From Mycobacterium sp. E740 (GTDB taxonomy: Bacteria > Actinomycetota > Actinomycetes > Mycobacteriales > Mycobacteriaceae): DNA of 64,000 bases. Positions within the stretch are counted from its first letter, which is position 1. Each line of letters opens with the position of its first letter. A program made the position numbers and the translations under genes. The notes beneath the pieces were generated by a model. It had not been told where the DNA came from, did not search any database, and was given only the letters and a program-made list of their open reading frames with translations. The DNA lies in NCBI RefSeq assembly GCF_001672895.1, contig NZ_LZKP01000080.1, positions 1 to 64,000 of the forward strand, in the 5' to 3' direction. This document shows positions 55,441 to 64,000 of this stretch, piece by piece.

Positions 55441-56886
55441 CTAGTGGCCTGCGGCGACCGTTTCAGAGAGCGCGGCGTTGATCGCGTCGACCCGGTCTTT
55501 GGCGTCGCCGAACAGCATCTGCGTGTTGTCCCGGAAGAACAGCGGGTTCTGCACGCCCGCGTACCCAGAAGCCATGGACCGCTTGAAGACGATGACGTGG
55601 TTGGCGTTCCACACCGTCAGCACCGGCATGCCGGCGATCGGGCTGCCCGGGTCCTCGGCCGCCGCCGGGTTGACGGTGTCGTTGGCGCCGATGACCAGCA
55701 CGACGTCGGTGTCGCTGAAGTCGTCGTTGATCTCGTCCATCTCCAGCACGATGTCGTAGGGCACCTTGGCCTCGGCGAGCAGCACGTTCATGTGGCCGGG
55801 CAATCGTCCCGCGACGGGGTGGATGCCGAACCGCACGTTGACGCCGCGGTCGCGCAGCTTGCGGGTCAGGTCGGCGACGCCGTACTGGGCCTGCGCGACG
55901 GCCATGCCGTAGCCCGGCGTGATGATGACGGAGTGGGCCGAGGCGAGCAGTTCGGCGGCGCTCTCCGCGTCGATTTCGCGGTGGGTGCCGTAGTCCTTGT
56001 CGTCGGCGGGCCCAGCTTCGATGCCGAAGCCGCCGGCGATCACCGAGATGAACGACCGGTTCATGGCCTTGCACATGATGTAGGACAGGTAGGCACCGGA
56101 GGAGCCGACGAGCGCGCCGGTGACGATGAGCAGGTCGTTGGACAGCAGGAAGCCGGAGGCCGCCGCGGCCCAGCCCGAGTAGCTGTTGAGCATCGACACC
56201 ACGACGGGCATGTCGCCGCCGCCGATCGAGGCGACCAGGTGCCAGCCGAGCAGCAGTGCCAGCACGGTGACCACGACGAGCAGCCACAACTGCGGGTCGA
56301 TCACGAACCACACCGTCAATGCGGCGAAGACGACGAGCGCGCCGACGTTCAGAAAGTTCTTGCCGGGCAGCATCATCGGCGCGGACTTCATCCGCGCCGA
56401 CAGCTTCAGGTTGGCGACGATCGAACCGGTGAACGTCACCGCACCGATGAAGACGCCGATGACGACTTCCGCGGAGTGAATGCCCAGCATGCCCTCGGAG
56501 CCGAGCTTGAGCGCTTCGCCGCCGCCGGCGTCGGCCTCCACATGCAGATAGCCGTTCCAGCCGACCAGAACCGCGGCCAGGCCGACGAAGCTGTGCAACA
56601 GAGCGATCAGCTCGGGCATGCCCGTCATCTCGACGACCTTCGCACGCCACAGGCCGATCGCGGCGCCGATGACGGTGGCACCGCCCAGCAGGGCCAGCCC
56701 CAACGGTTCGATGTGGCGCGTCAGCGCCAGCGCGATCGTCGCGATCAGTGCGACGGTCATGCCGGCGATACCGAAACTGTTTCCTGCCCTGGATGTTTCG
56801 TGTTTGGACAGGCCGGCGAGTGCCAGGATGAACAGGATTGCGGCGACGACGTAGGCGGCGGTCGCCGTGGTTTCTATGGTGAACAT
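55441..56886 (-). CDS. pntB: NAD(P) transhydrogenase beta subunit PntB
   Basis: Protein of 481 residues with about eight or nine membrane helices and a C-terminal NADP-binding domain: [20 protein letters not shown] and [33 protein letters not shown]. The enzyme is a proton-driven transhydrogenase that makes NADPH from NADP and NADH. ATG at 56886; four bases after the pntA stop. Complete. Confidence 0.95.
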   Translation of the reverse strand: MFTIETTATAAYVVAAILFILALAGLSKHETSRAGNSFGIAGMTVALIATIALALTRHIEPLGLALLGGATVIGAAIGLWRAKVVEMTGMPELIALLHSFVGLAAVLVGWNGYLHVEADAGGGEALKLGSEGMLGIHSAEVVIGVFIGAVTFTGSIVANLKLSARMKSAPMMLPGKNFLNVGALVVFAALTVWFVIDPQLWLLVVVTVLALLLGWHLVASIGGGDMPVVVSMLNSYSGWAAAASGFLLSNDLLIVTGALVGSSGAYLSYIMCKAMNRSFISVIAGGFGIEAGPADDKDYGTHREIDAESAAELLASAHSVIITPGYGMAVAQAQYGVADLTRKLRDRGVNVRFGIHPVAGRLPGHMNVLLAEAKVPYDIVLEMDEINDDFSDTDVVLVIGANDTVNPAAAEDPGSPIAGMPVLTVWNANHVIVFKRSMASGYAGVQNPLFFRDNTQMLFGDAKDRVDAINAALSETVAAGH

Positions 56887-56890
56887 TCGC

Positions 56891-58426
56891 TCAGCTCCTC
56901 GAGAACATCGCCAGCATGCGGCGGGTCACCGCGAAGCCACCGAAGACGTTGATGCTGGCGAGCAGAATCGCCAGAAAAGCAAGGACGGTGATGACTGTGC
57001 CATTTCCCCTGTCACCGTGGCCGATCTGCAACAGCGCGCCGACGACGATGATGCCGGAGATCGCGTTGGTCACCGACATCAGCGGCGTGTGCAGGGCGTG
57101 GTGCACGTTGCCGATGACGTAGTAGCCGATGACGATCGCCAGCGCGAACACCGTCAGGTGTACCTGCAGCGCGGCAGGCGACAACGCGACGAGCGCGAAC
57201 AGCACCGCCGCGGCCGCGAAGGTGATGCCCAGCCGGCGTCCCGTCGTCATCGGCGTCTTGGCGGGCTTGTGCTCGACCGGGGCGGCAGCGGCCGCAGTGG
57301 GCGCCGCGGACACCTGAACTGGTGGTGGTGGCCAGGTGGCCTCCCCGTCGCGCACGACGGTGACCGACCGCTGGACGACGTCGTCCCAATCCAGCGTGAG
57401 CTGCCCGTCTTTCTCCGGGGTGAGCAGCTTGAGCAGGTTCACCAGGTTGGTGCCGTAGAGCTGGCTGGCCGTGGCGGGCAGCCGTCCGGCCAGGTCGGTG
57501 TAGCCGATGATCGTCACGCCGTGGTCGGTGACGATCGCCTGATCCTTGACGGTGCCCTCGACGTTGCCGCCGTTGGCGGCGGCCATGTCGACGAGCACGC
57601 TGCCCGGTTTCATCGACGCGACCATGTCTGCGGTGATGATCCGCGGTGCGGGCTTGCCCGGGATCAGCGCGGTGGTGATGATGATGTCGACGTCCTTGGC
57701 GAGCTCGGCGTACAGCGCCGCCTCGCGGGCTTTGTAGTCCTCGCCCATCTCCTTGGCGTATCCGGTCGCGGAGATTTCGGCCGCCTCCGGATCGACGGAC
57801 ACGTATTCCCCGCCCAGCGAGCGGACCTGATCGGCGACCTCCGGCCGCGGATCGGTGGCCTTCACGATCGCGCCCAGACTGCCCGCCGCACCGATGGCGG
57901 CCAGGCCGGCCACGCCGGCGCCGACGACGAGTACCTTGGCCGGCGGCACCTTGCCCGCGGCGGTCACCTGGCCGGTGAAGAACCGGCCGAAGCTGTGCGC
58001 GGCCTCGACGACGGCGCGGTAGCCGGCGATGTTCGCCATCGACGACAGCACGTCCAGCGACTGCGCCCGCGAGATGCGCGGCACGGCGTCCATCGCCAGC
58101 ACCGTGAGCGGCCGGGCGGACAGCTTCTCGACCAGTTCCGGGTTCAGCGCAGGCGAGATCAGGCTGACCAGCGTCGCGCCGTCGCGCAGCTTCGCGATCT
58201 CGTCATCCGACGGCGCGTTGACCTTGAGCACGACGTCGGCACCCCAGGGGTCGCCGATCTCGACGCCTGCCTCGACGTAGGCGGCATCAGCAAAGCTTGA
58301 TTCGGCGCCGGCGCCCGACTCGACGACGACGGAGTAGCCCAGCTTGAGGAGTTGCCCGACGGTCTGCGGCGTCGCCGCGACACGCGTCTCACCCACCTGG
58401 GATTCGCGTGGGATCCCGATAATCAT
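56891..58426 (-). CDS. pntA: NAD(P) transhydrogenase alpha subunit PntA (fused Aa+Ab)
   Basis: Protein of 511 residues: N-terminal NAD-binding domain (alanine-dehydrogenase-like, [37 protein letters not shown]) to about residue 380, then a Pro/Ala linker and three or four membrane helices at the C-terminus. It is one polypeptide here, whereas M. tuberculosis has separate PntAa and PntAb (Rv0155/Rv0156, from memory). It partners PntB. Start at 58426. Confidence 0.95.
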   Translation of the reverse strand: MIIGIPRESQVGETRVAATPQTVGQLLKLGYSVVVESGAGAESSFADAAYVEAGVEIGDPWGADVVLKVNAPSDDEIAKLRDGATLVSLISPALNPELVEKLSARPLTVLAMDAVPRISRAQSLDVLSSMANIAGYRAVVEAAHSFGRFFTGQVTAAGKVPPAKVLVVGAGVAGLAAIGAAGSLGAIVKATDPRPEVADQVRSLGGEYVSVDPEAAEISATGYAKEMGEDYKAREAALYAELAKDVDIIITTALIPGKPAPRIITADMVASMKPGSVLVDMAAANGGNVEGTVKDQAIVTDHGVTIIGYTDLAGRLPATASQLYGTNLVNLLKLLTPEKDGQLTLDWDDVVQRSVTVVRDGEATWPPPPVQVSAAPTAAAAAPVEHKPAKTPMTTGRRLGITFAAAAVLFALVALSPAALQVHLTVFALAIVIGYYVIGNVHHALHTPLMSVTNAISGIIVVGALLQIGHGDRGNGTVITVLAFLAILLASINVFGGFAVTRRMLAMFSRS

Positions 58427-58660
58427 CCGGAAAGTCTCGCATCTGCCGCACGGCGACCGGCGTGGCCCTATGGCCGGTACTCATCTCGCACGGAGCTGAA
58501 GACCGCTACCTGCGCGCTAGCTGGTCAATCTCGGTGTCGCGCGCTCACGCCGGCGGATAAGCCGGGGGCGGGTGTTCGGCTCGTTCGGCCGAGGAACTCA
58601 AAGCGCTGTAATCGTCGGCCAGGGTGGTTCAGCCACGGACGTCCGGGTAACCGGGACGCC

Positions 58661-59188
58661 ATGGACATGCACGCGGTTCTGCAGGCACCCGAATCGGTCG
58701 ACTCTCTGGACGGGGTGGCCGAGCGCGTGGCCGATACTGTCGACAGCGTTCTCGGAGACGGCGCGCTGGCGCGGGCGTTGCGCGGATCGTGGCTGGGCCA
58801 TCCGACGCATCCGCTGTTGGTGACGCTGCCGATCGGCGCGTGGATGTCGTCGGCGGTGCTGGATGTGGTCTTCAAGGATCGCGACGCTGCCCGTCAGCTG
58901 ATCGCGATCGGGCTCGCCGCGACGCCGCCCGCGGTGCTCGCCGGGTGGGCGGAGTTCCCGACACTAGGACGCAGGCAGCGGCGGGTCGGCATCGTGCACG
59001 CGACGAGCAATGCGCTCGCCGCCGCGTCGTTCTGGATGGCCTATCGGCAGTACAAGCGCGGAAAAATCGGTGCGGCACGCACGTTCAGCGCGCTCGGGTT
59101 GACCGCCGTATCAGTGGGCGGCGCGCTGGGAGGACACCTCTCCTACGCACAGGGCGCGGGTGTCCACCGTTGGCAGTTGACGGCTTAG
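58661..59188 (+). CDS. DUF2231-like membrane protein
   Basis: Protein of 175 residues with about four helices, including HPLLVTLPIGAWMSSAVLDV, LIAIGLAATPPAVLAGWAEF and ALGLTAVSVGGALGGHL. The HP/HPLLV motif is typical of the DUF2231 family, some of which bind haem. ATG at 58661 was chosen (MDMHAVLQAP); the frame is open further up. Role unknown. It ends four bases over the convergent small gene. Confidence 0.75.
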   Translation: MDMHAVLQAPESVDSLDGVAERVADTVDSVLGDGALARALRGSWLGHPTHPLLVTLPIGAWMSSAVLDVVFKDRDAARQLIAIGLAATPPAVLAGWAEFPTLGRRQRRVGIVHATSNALAAASFWMAYRQYKRGKIGAARTFSALGLTAVSVGGALGGHLSYAQGAGVHRWQLTA

Positions 59189-59295
59189 ACCGGCGGGTAA
59201 GCCGGGGGCGGGTACACGCCGCGCAGGATCCAGGCGAAGTAGTTGATGCCGTACTCCAACTCGTCGCTGGCGTCATAGTCCGGGTTCGGATCCAC
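59185..59295 (-). CDS. Very small (36-residue) protein
   Basis: A 36-residue frame, VDPNPDYDASDELEYGINYF then ILRGVYPPPAYPPV, with a good site AGAGGGG about five bases before GTG. It ends opposite the DUF2231 stop. Acidic start and Pro/Tyr-rich end. No homologue recognised by eye. It lies divergent from the TetR gene, in front of its dyad. Coding is only supported by RBS and length. Confidence 0.45.
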   Translation of the reverse strand: MDPNPDYDASDELEYGINYFAWILRGVYPPPAYPPV

Positions 59296-59378
59296 GTTCG
59301 CCCCTCTCGCTTGCGGCCGACTCTGCTCGGAGTCTAGTACCCGGCGTGCGCCGTGCGACACCCCGAAACCTAAACTGT

Positions 59379-59394
59379 CCAACCAGTTGATTGG
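59379..59394 (+). promoter_or_regulatory. TetR-type dyad upstream of the 59434 regulator
   Basis: CCAAC-CA-GTTGA then TTGG (59379-59394) is nearly the same as the dyad upstream of the ALDH operon at 40762. A TATAGT at 59420-59425 fits TANNNT and would give a very short leader before the ATG at 59434. Autoregulation by the TetR is a likely reading. Confidence 0.6.
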
Positions 59395-59433
59395 TGCCCC
59401 GATCCAGTCCCGGCCTGCATATAGTGAGTCGCC

Positions 59434-60117
59434 ATGCCCTCTTCGGACGCCGCCACCGGAAACGGGAGGACCCGTCGCGACGAGCTGCTGGCCGTGGCCA
59501 CCAAGCTCTTCGCCGCACGCGGCTATCACGGCACCCGGATGGACGACGTCGCCGACGCCGTCGGCCTGAACAAGGCGACGGTCTATCACTACTACGCCAG
59601 CAAGTCGCTGATCCTCTACGACATCTACAAGGGCGCGGCCGACTTCACGGTGGACGCGCTGCACGACGATCCGTCGGCGTCGGCACGCGAGACCATCTAC
59701 CACTTCACCCGGCGACTGCTGGTCGGCATCGCCAGCGACATCGAGCGTGCGGCGGTGTACTTCCAGGAGGGCCCCTACATCGGCGAGTGGTTCACCGAGG
59801 ACCAGGTGGCCTACATCCGCGAGAAGGAGACCCAGGTCTACGAGCATGTGCGCGACGTCATCGACCGTGGCATCGCCAGCGGCGAGTTCTACGACTGCGA
59901 CTCGCACGTGCTGGCGCTGGGTTACATCGGGATGACGCTGGGCGCCTACCGCTGGCTGCGGCCGCACGGCAGGCGCACGGCCCAGGAAATCGCCGTCGAG
60001 TTCAGCACCGCGCTGTTGCGCGGGCTGATCCGAGACGAGTCCGTGCGCACGGAGTCGCCGCTGGGCATCGAGGTCGACGCACTGCCCGGGGAAGCCGACC
60101 CGGCTGCCGCGCCGTGA
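59434..60117 (+). CDS. TetR-family regulator (Rv0158-like)
   Basis: Protein of 227 residues. The N-terminal HTH is GRTRRDELLAVATKLFAARGY and DDVADAVGLNKATVYHYYASK; the C-terminal domain is all helical. Position next to a fadE gene and near pntAB recalls Rv0158 (from memory). It overlaps the fadE by four bases. Ligand probably an acyl-CoA or fatty acid, inferred from neighbours. Confidence 0.9.
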   Translation: MPSSDAATGNGRTRRDELLAVATKLFAARGYHGTRMDDVADAVGLNKATVYHYYASKSLILYDIYKGAADFTVDALHDDPSASARETIYHFTRRLLVGIASDIERAAVYFQEGPYIGEWFTEDQVAYIREKETQVYEHVRDVIDRGIASGEFYDCDSHVLALGYIGMTLGAYRWLRPHGRRTAQEIAVEFSTALLRGLIRDESVRTESPLGIEVDALPGEADPAAAP

Positions 60118-61916
60118 AGTCTCTGCTGCTCTCGCGTCGCGACCTCGAGTTCCTGCTCTACGAATGGCTGCGCGTAGACGAGCTGACCGAGCGGGAGCGG
60201 TTCGCCGAGCATTCGCGCGAAACCTTCGACGCGGTGCTGGAGTTGTGCGAGCAGCTCGCGACGCGGTACTTCGCTACGCACAACAAGAAGAGCGACGCGA
60301 ACGAGCCGACGTTCGACGGCGAGAAGGTCACCGTCATCCCCGAGGTGAAGGAGGCGTGGGACGCCTTCGCCGAGGCCGACCTGATCGCGATGTCGATGGA
60401 TCAGCGGCTCGGCGGCGCACAACTGCCGGCGACGGTAGCGCAGGCGGCGTTCGCCTGGTTCTCGGCGGCGAACCTCAGCACGACCGGCTATCTCATGCTC
60501 ACGATGGCCAACGCGAACCTGCTGGCAAGGTTCGGCACCGACGAACAGATCGAGGCGTACCTCAAACCCATGCTGGCGGGCCGGTTCTCGGGCACCATGG
60601 CGCTCTCGGAGACGCAGGCGGGTTCGTCGCTGGCCGACATCCTCACCCGCGCCGAACCGCAGGACGGGCAGCCCGGCGTCTACCGGCTGTTCGGGTCGAA
60701 GATGTGGATCTCCGGCGCCGAGCACGAGCTGACGGACAACATCGTCAACCTGGTGCTGGCGAAGATTCCCGGCGGCCCGCCCGGCACCAAGGGCATCTCG
60801 CTGTTCATCGTGCCGAAATACGTTCTCGCCGAGGACGCTTCGATCGGTGAGCGCAACGACGTGGTGTTGGCCGGGCTGAACCACAAGATGGGTCAGCGCG
60901 GCATCACCAACACGGTGCTCAACCTCGGTGAGGGCGCCTACACGCCCGGCGGCCGGCCGGGCGCGGTAGGTTACCTGGTCGGCGAAGCGCACCGCGGCAT
61001 CGCGTACATGTTCACGATGATGAACGAGGCCCGGCTCGGTGTCGGGATGGGCGCGGTGGCCCTGGGCTACACCGGTTACCTGAAATCGGTGCAGTACGCC
61101 CGTGAGCGCCCGCAGGGCCGGCCGATAGCCGCCAAGGACCCGGCCTCACCGCAGGTGCCTATCGTCGAACACGCCGACGTCAAGCGAATGTTGTTGGCGC
61201 AGAAGGCTTATGCCGAAGGCGGAATGGCGTTGCTCCTCTACTGCGCCAAGCTGGTCGACCTGCAGCACAGCGCTGCCTCCGACGAGGAACGGGACACCGC
61301 CACGCAGCTGCTCGAGATGCTCACCCCGGTCGGCAAGAGTTGGCCCTCGCAGTGGTGCTTGGAGGCCAACAGCCTGGCCATCCAGGTACACGGCGGATAC
61401 GGCTACACCCGCGAATACGACGTCGAACAGCACTACCGTGACAACCGGCTGAACCCGATCCACGAGGGCACGCACGGCATCCAGAGCCTGGACCTGTTGG
61501 GCCGCAAGGTGACTGCGCGCGGCGGCGCCGGCCTGGCCGCCGTGGGCGCGGTGATCGGGCGGACGGTGGACGAGGCCACCGCGCTCGGCGGTCAGAGCGC
61601 TGAGCACGCGGGCATGCTCGCGGCCGCGTGGCAGCGCCTCGTCGATGTCACCGCCGAGATGTTCGGCTCCGGCGACATCGAGGCCGCGATGGCCAACAGC
61701 GTCGTCTACCTGGAAGCGTTCGGCCACATCGTCGTCGCGTGGATCTGGTTGCAGCAGGAGATCGCCGCCCACGGTCACAGCGGAGACTTCCATGCAGGCA
61801 AGCGGCAGGCGGCCCGCTATTTCTTCCGGTACGAACTGCCCAGGACTGCGCCGCAACTCGACCTGCTCGCGAGCCTGGACCGCACCACGCTCGACATGCG
61901 CGACAACTGGTTCTGA
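60114..61916 (+). CDS. Acyl-CoA dehydrogenase with C-terminal domain (FadE5/AidB-like)
   Basis: Protein of 600 residues. The N-terminal helical lead, then ALSETQAGSSLADILTRA (flavin), FGSKMWISGAEHELTDN, YTREYDVEQHYRDNRLNPIHEGTHGIQS (split, catalytic region) and a C-terminal helical domain (after about 460) distinguish it from normal 380-residue ACADs. GTG at 60114. It probably oxidises long acyl-CoA or broad substrates. Encoded with the TetR gene. Confidence 0.92.
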   Translation: MKSLLLSRRDLEFLLYEWLRVDELTERERFAEHSRETFDAVLELCEQLATRYFATHNKKSDANEPTFDGEKVTVIPEVKEAWDAFAEADLIAMSMDQRLGGAQLPATVAQAAFAWFSAANLSTTGYLMLTMANANLLARFGTDEQIEAYLKPMLAGRFSGTMALSETQAGSSLADILTRAEPQDGQPGVYRLFGSKMWISGAEHELTDNIVNLVLAKIPGGPPGTKGISLFIVPKYVLAEDASIGERNDVVLAGLNHKMGQRGITNTVLNLGEGAYTPGGRPGAVGYLVGEAHRGIAYMFTMMNEARLGVGMGAVALGYTGYLKSVQYARERPQGRPIAAKDPASPQVPIVEHADVKRMLLAQKAYAEGGMALLLYCAKLVDLQHSAASDEERDTATQLLEMLTPVGKSWPSQWCLEANSLAIQVHGGYGYTREYDVEQHYRDNRLNPIHEGTHGIQSLDLLGRKVTARGGAGLAAVGAVIGRTVDEATALGGQSAEHAGMLAAAWQRLVDVTAEMFGSGDIEAAMANSVVYLEAFGHIVVAWIWLQQEIAAHGHSGDFHAGKRQAARYFFRYELPRTAPQLDLLASLDRTTLDMRDNWF

Positions 61917-61964
61917 CCGGCGCGTTGTTTAGCTTCTCGGGGTCACCGGGAAGCCGGTCGGGCG

Positions 61965-62870
61965 ATGACTTCCCACATTTCGGACTCGACCCTGCTCGCA
62001 ATCGGAGACACCTGGGACCAGTTCTGGACCGGCAACGTCGGCCACTGGCTGGCGACGAAGGGCCTGCACATCGTGCTCGTGGTCCTCTTCGCCGTGATCG
62101 CCACCCGGGTGATCCGCTGGGTGGCCGGGCGGATCAGCAAGCGGCTCGACCGCGGCGGTGGTGATGCGGCGCTGCGACCGGAAAGCGTGAAGCACCGGCG
62201 GGCCGTGGCATCGGTGATCTCGTCGGTGGCGATCGCGGTGCTCTACATCGTGGTGGCCGTCGACATCGCCAACCAGCTCGGCCTGCCGATCGGCTCACTG
62301 GTGGCGCCCGCCGCCGTGCTGGGCGCCGCGCTGGGCTTCGGCGCGCAGCGGATCGTGCAAGACCTGCTCAGCGGCTTCTTCATCATCACCGAAAAGCAGT
62401 ACGGCTTCGGCGATCTGGTACAGCTCAGCGTCACCAGTGGCGGCGACGCGCGGGGCACTGTGGAGGACGTCACGCTGCGTGTCACCAAGGTGCGCACCAG
62501 CGACGGTGAGGTCTACACGGTGCCCAACGGTCAGATCGTGAAATCGCTGAACCTGTCGAAGGACTGGGCCCGGGCGGTGGTCGACGTGCCGGTGCCGGTC
62601 AGTGCGGACATCAACCACGTCAGCGATGTGCTGCGCGACGTCTCGAAGTCGGCGATGGACGACGACGCGCTACCCGAACTGCTGCTCGACGAGCCGGCGC
62701 TGATGGGGGTCGAGAGCATCGAGAAGGACACTGTGAACCTGCAGGTGGTGGCGCGGACTTTGCCGGGCAAGCAGTTCGAGGTCGGCCGCAAGCTGCGGGC
62801 GCTGATCGTCTCGTCGCTGCGGCGCGAGGGCGTCGCGAACGCCGAACTGGCCTCTAGTCGAAGCGGATGA
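61965..62870 (+). CDS. MscS-family mechanosensitive channel
   Basis: Protein of 301 residues with about three membrane helices (about 29-50; 85-105; 110-135), the Gly/Ala-rich pore helix AAVLGAALGFGAQRIVQDL and a cytosolic beta domain (VEDVTLRVTKVRTSDGEVY, TVPNGQIVKSLNLS). It opens under membrane tension to release solutes. It overlaps the convergent alcohol dehydrogenase by 17 bases. Confidence 0.92.
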   Translation: MTSHISDSTLLAIGDTWDQFWTGNVGHWLATKGLHIVLVVLFAVIATRVIRWVAGRISKRLDRGGGDAALRPESVKHRRAVASVISSVAIAVLYIVVAVDIANQLGLPIGSLVAPAAVLGAALGFGAQRIVQDLLSGFFIITEKQYGFGDLVQLSVTSGGDARGTVEDVTLRVTKVRTSDGEVYTVPNGQIVKSLNLSKDWARAVVDVPVPVSADINHVSDVLRDVSKSAMDDDALPELLLDEPALMGVESIEKDTVNLQVVARTLPGKQFEVGRKLRALIVSSLRREGVANAELASSRSG

Positions 62871-63960
62871 CCTGCCGCACCGCCCTGCCGTCGGCGAGTT
62901 CGTCCATGGCCCAGTTGATTTCGTCCAGGGTGATCGTCGACGACACGAGTGACTCGACCGGCAGGCGTCCCGCGCGCCAGAGCCCGACGAAGTACGGAAT
63001 CTCGCGCGCCGGCACCGCCGAACCGAGGTAACTCCCGATCAGGGAGCGGCCTTCAGCGACAAATCCCAACGGGGACAACGACACCCGTGCCTCGGGTCGG
63101 GGCAGGCCGACCGTCACCGTCCGCCCGCCCGCGGCAGTGAGACCGACCGCGGTCTCCAGCGCGCCCGGATGGCCGACCGCCTCGACCACGATCCTCGCCT
63201 TGAGCCCACTTTCACGAGCTTCGTCCGGTGTGTACGCATCGTGCGCACCCATGTCGCGGACCAGCGCCAGCTTCTCGGGCAGTTGATCGATGCCCACCAC
63301 GCGGACGTCGTCCTGGGCGAGCGCGGTGAGCACTGCCGCCATCCCAACGCCACCGAGCCCGACGACCGCCAGGGTGTCGCCCGGCCGGGGTCGACCGGCG
63401 TTGACCACGGCGCCTCCGCCGGTGAGCACCGCGCAGCCGAGCAGGGACGCCACGGCCGCGGGCACGTCGTCGGGTACCGGCACCACGGATCGCCGGTCGA
63501 CCACCGCGTGGGTGGCGAATCCGGAGACGCCGAGATGGTGGTGGACGGGCCTGCCGTCGCGCGAAAGCCTGCGTTCGCCGGTCATCAACGTGCCTGCGCC
63601 GTTGGCCGCGCTACCCGGCTCGCAGGGGGTGAGGCCGTCGGTCGCGCACGCGGCGCACTCACCACACCGGGGCAGGAACGTCATCACCACCCGCGTGCCG
63701 ACGGGTACGTCGGTGACTCCGGCCCCGATCTGCTCGACGACCCCGGCGGCCTCGTGCCCGAGGAGCATGGGTACCGGCCGCACCCGGTTGCCGTCGACCA
63801 CCGAAAGATCGGAGTGGCACAGGCCGGCGGCCTCCACCCGCACCAGCAGTTCGCCCGGGCCGGGCGGTGCCAGGTCCAATTCGGCGACCGTGAGCGGTTT
63901 CGACTCGGCGTACGGCCGCGGACGGCCGATCTCCTCCAGCACGGCGCCGCGGATCCTCAT
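62854..63960 (-). CDS. Zinc-dependent alcohol dehydrogenase (AdhE1-like)
   Basis: Protein of 368 residues of the MDR/zinc ADH family. Catalytic Zn site is GLCHSDLSVVDG and LGHEAAGVVEQIG; the structural Zn lobe has four Cys in CGECAACATDGLTPC. The cofactor loop is VVGLGGVGMAAVLTAL. Position near Rv0158 homologues fits Rv0162c adhE1 (from memory). ATG at 63960 is used; GTG at 63966 is possible. Substrate unknown. Confidence 0.9.
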   Translation of the reverse strand: MRIRGAVLEEIGRPRPYAESKPLTVAELDLAPPGPGELLVRVEAAGLCHSDLSVVDGNRVRPVPMLLGHEAAGVVEQIGAGVTDVPVGTRVVMTFLPRCGECAACATDGLTPCEPGSAANGAGTLMTGERRLSRDGRPVHHHLGVSGFATHAVVDRRSVVPVPDDVPAAVASLLGCAVLTGGGAVVNAGRPRPGDTLAVVGLGGVGMAAVLTALAQDDVRVVGIDQLPEKLALVRDMGAHDAYTPDEARESGLKARIVVEAVGHPGALETAVGLTAAGGRTVTVGLPRPEARVSLSPLGFVAEGRSLIGSYLGSAVPAREIPYFVGLWRAGRLPVESLVSSTITLDEINWAMDELADGRAVRQVIRFD

Positions 63961-63990
63961 GGGCACCAGCCTGCCTGAGACACTGCTGCC

Positions 63991-64000
63991 ATGACCGAAG
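63991..64000 (+). CDS. Possible start of a divergent gene cut by the window end
   Basis: An ATG at 63991 (ATGACCGAAG) begins 31 bases from the alcohol dehydrogenase start. Only three codons (MTE) are visible, so this is a weak suggestion based on divergent spacing. Confidence 0.3.

Overview
The window is a GC-rich actinobacterial chromosome segment, almost certainly from a non-tuberculous Mycobacterium (Mycolicibacterium-type). The support is a full set of mycobacterial hallmark families: FhaA/FhaB/PstP, WhiB6, an ESX-1 type VII secretion (T7SS) locus with PE/PPE and EsxB/EsxA, AhpC/AhpD, a PtpB-like phosphatase and a 13E12-family HNH protein. The species cannot be fixed from sequence alone. 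Comparisons with M. tuberculosis gene order are from memory, not from a search.

Layout. (1) 1-3101: the end of the origin-proximal phospho-signalling operon, fhaA-fhaB-pstP (minus strand, pstP cut by the window edge), then tRNA-Leu(CAG). (2) 3596-6266: a compact three-gene unit of a WXG100-like protein, a large protein with a WXG-like N-terminus and an alpha/beta-hydrolase C-terminus, and an LppA-like lipoprotein. It looks like a T7SS effector cassette. (3) 6326-13940: a lipoprotein, two split-barrel flavin/F420-type proteins, a ferritin-like protein, a thioesterase, a GNAT, a pirin, an EVE protein and an acyl-CoA carboxylase beta subunit. (4) 13990-31194: whiB6, a two-HTH regulator, an EspI-like ATPase, then espF-like, espG1, espH, eccA1, eccB1, eccCa1, eccCb1, PE35, PPE68, esxB, esxA, espI and eccD1. 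(5) 31196-38401: acyl-CoA dehydrogenase, a small secreted protein, a split 13E12 pair, a second pirin and a FUSC-type membrane protein. (6) 38417-50943: two divergent TetR regulators, a methyltransferase, an aldehyde dehydrogenase/SDR/quinone reductase/HAD operon, a methyltransferase, an LLM oxidoreductase, ptpB-fadE2 and ahpC-ahpD. (7) 51003-64000: a NarL-type two-component pair, acyl-CoA dehydrogenases, the proton-translocating transhydrogenase pntAB, a TetR-fadE operon, an MscS channel and a zinc alcohol dehydrogenase. Regions 6-7 recall the order Rv0144-Rv0162c of M. tuberculosis.

How it works together. The ESX-1 block encodes the membrane/ATPase core (EccB, EccCa, EccCb, EccD), the cytosolic AAA+ EccA, the PE/PPE chaperone EspG, accessory Esp proteins and the substrates. 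The genes overlap by 1-4 bases or lie close together. The regulator WhiB6 sits at the head of the block, beside a spacer carrying repeated GTAGCG motifs. eccE1, mycP1 and espB/espK/espL do not follow eccD1 and are nowhere in the remaining 33 kb, so this copy is incomplete or split. The metabolic half is rich in acyl-CoA and aldehyde oxidation genes. A TetR near 59434 and the aldehyde dehydrogenase operon near 40815 share a near-identical dyad upstream, suggesting common control.

The candidates most worth following are the 3596-6266 cassette, the truncated ESX-1 end, the repeat-rich whiB6 spacer and the shared TetR-type dyad.
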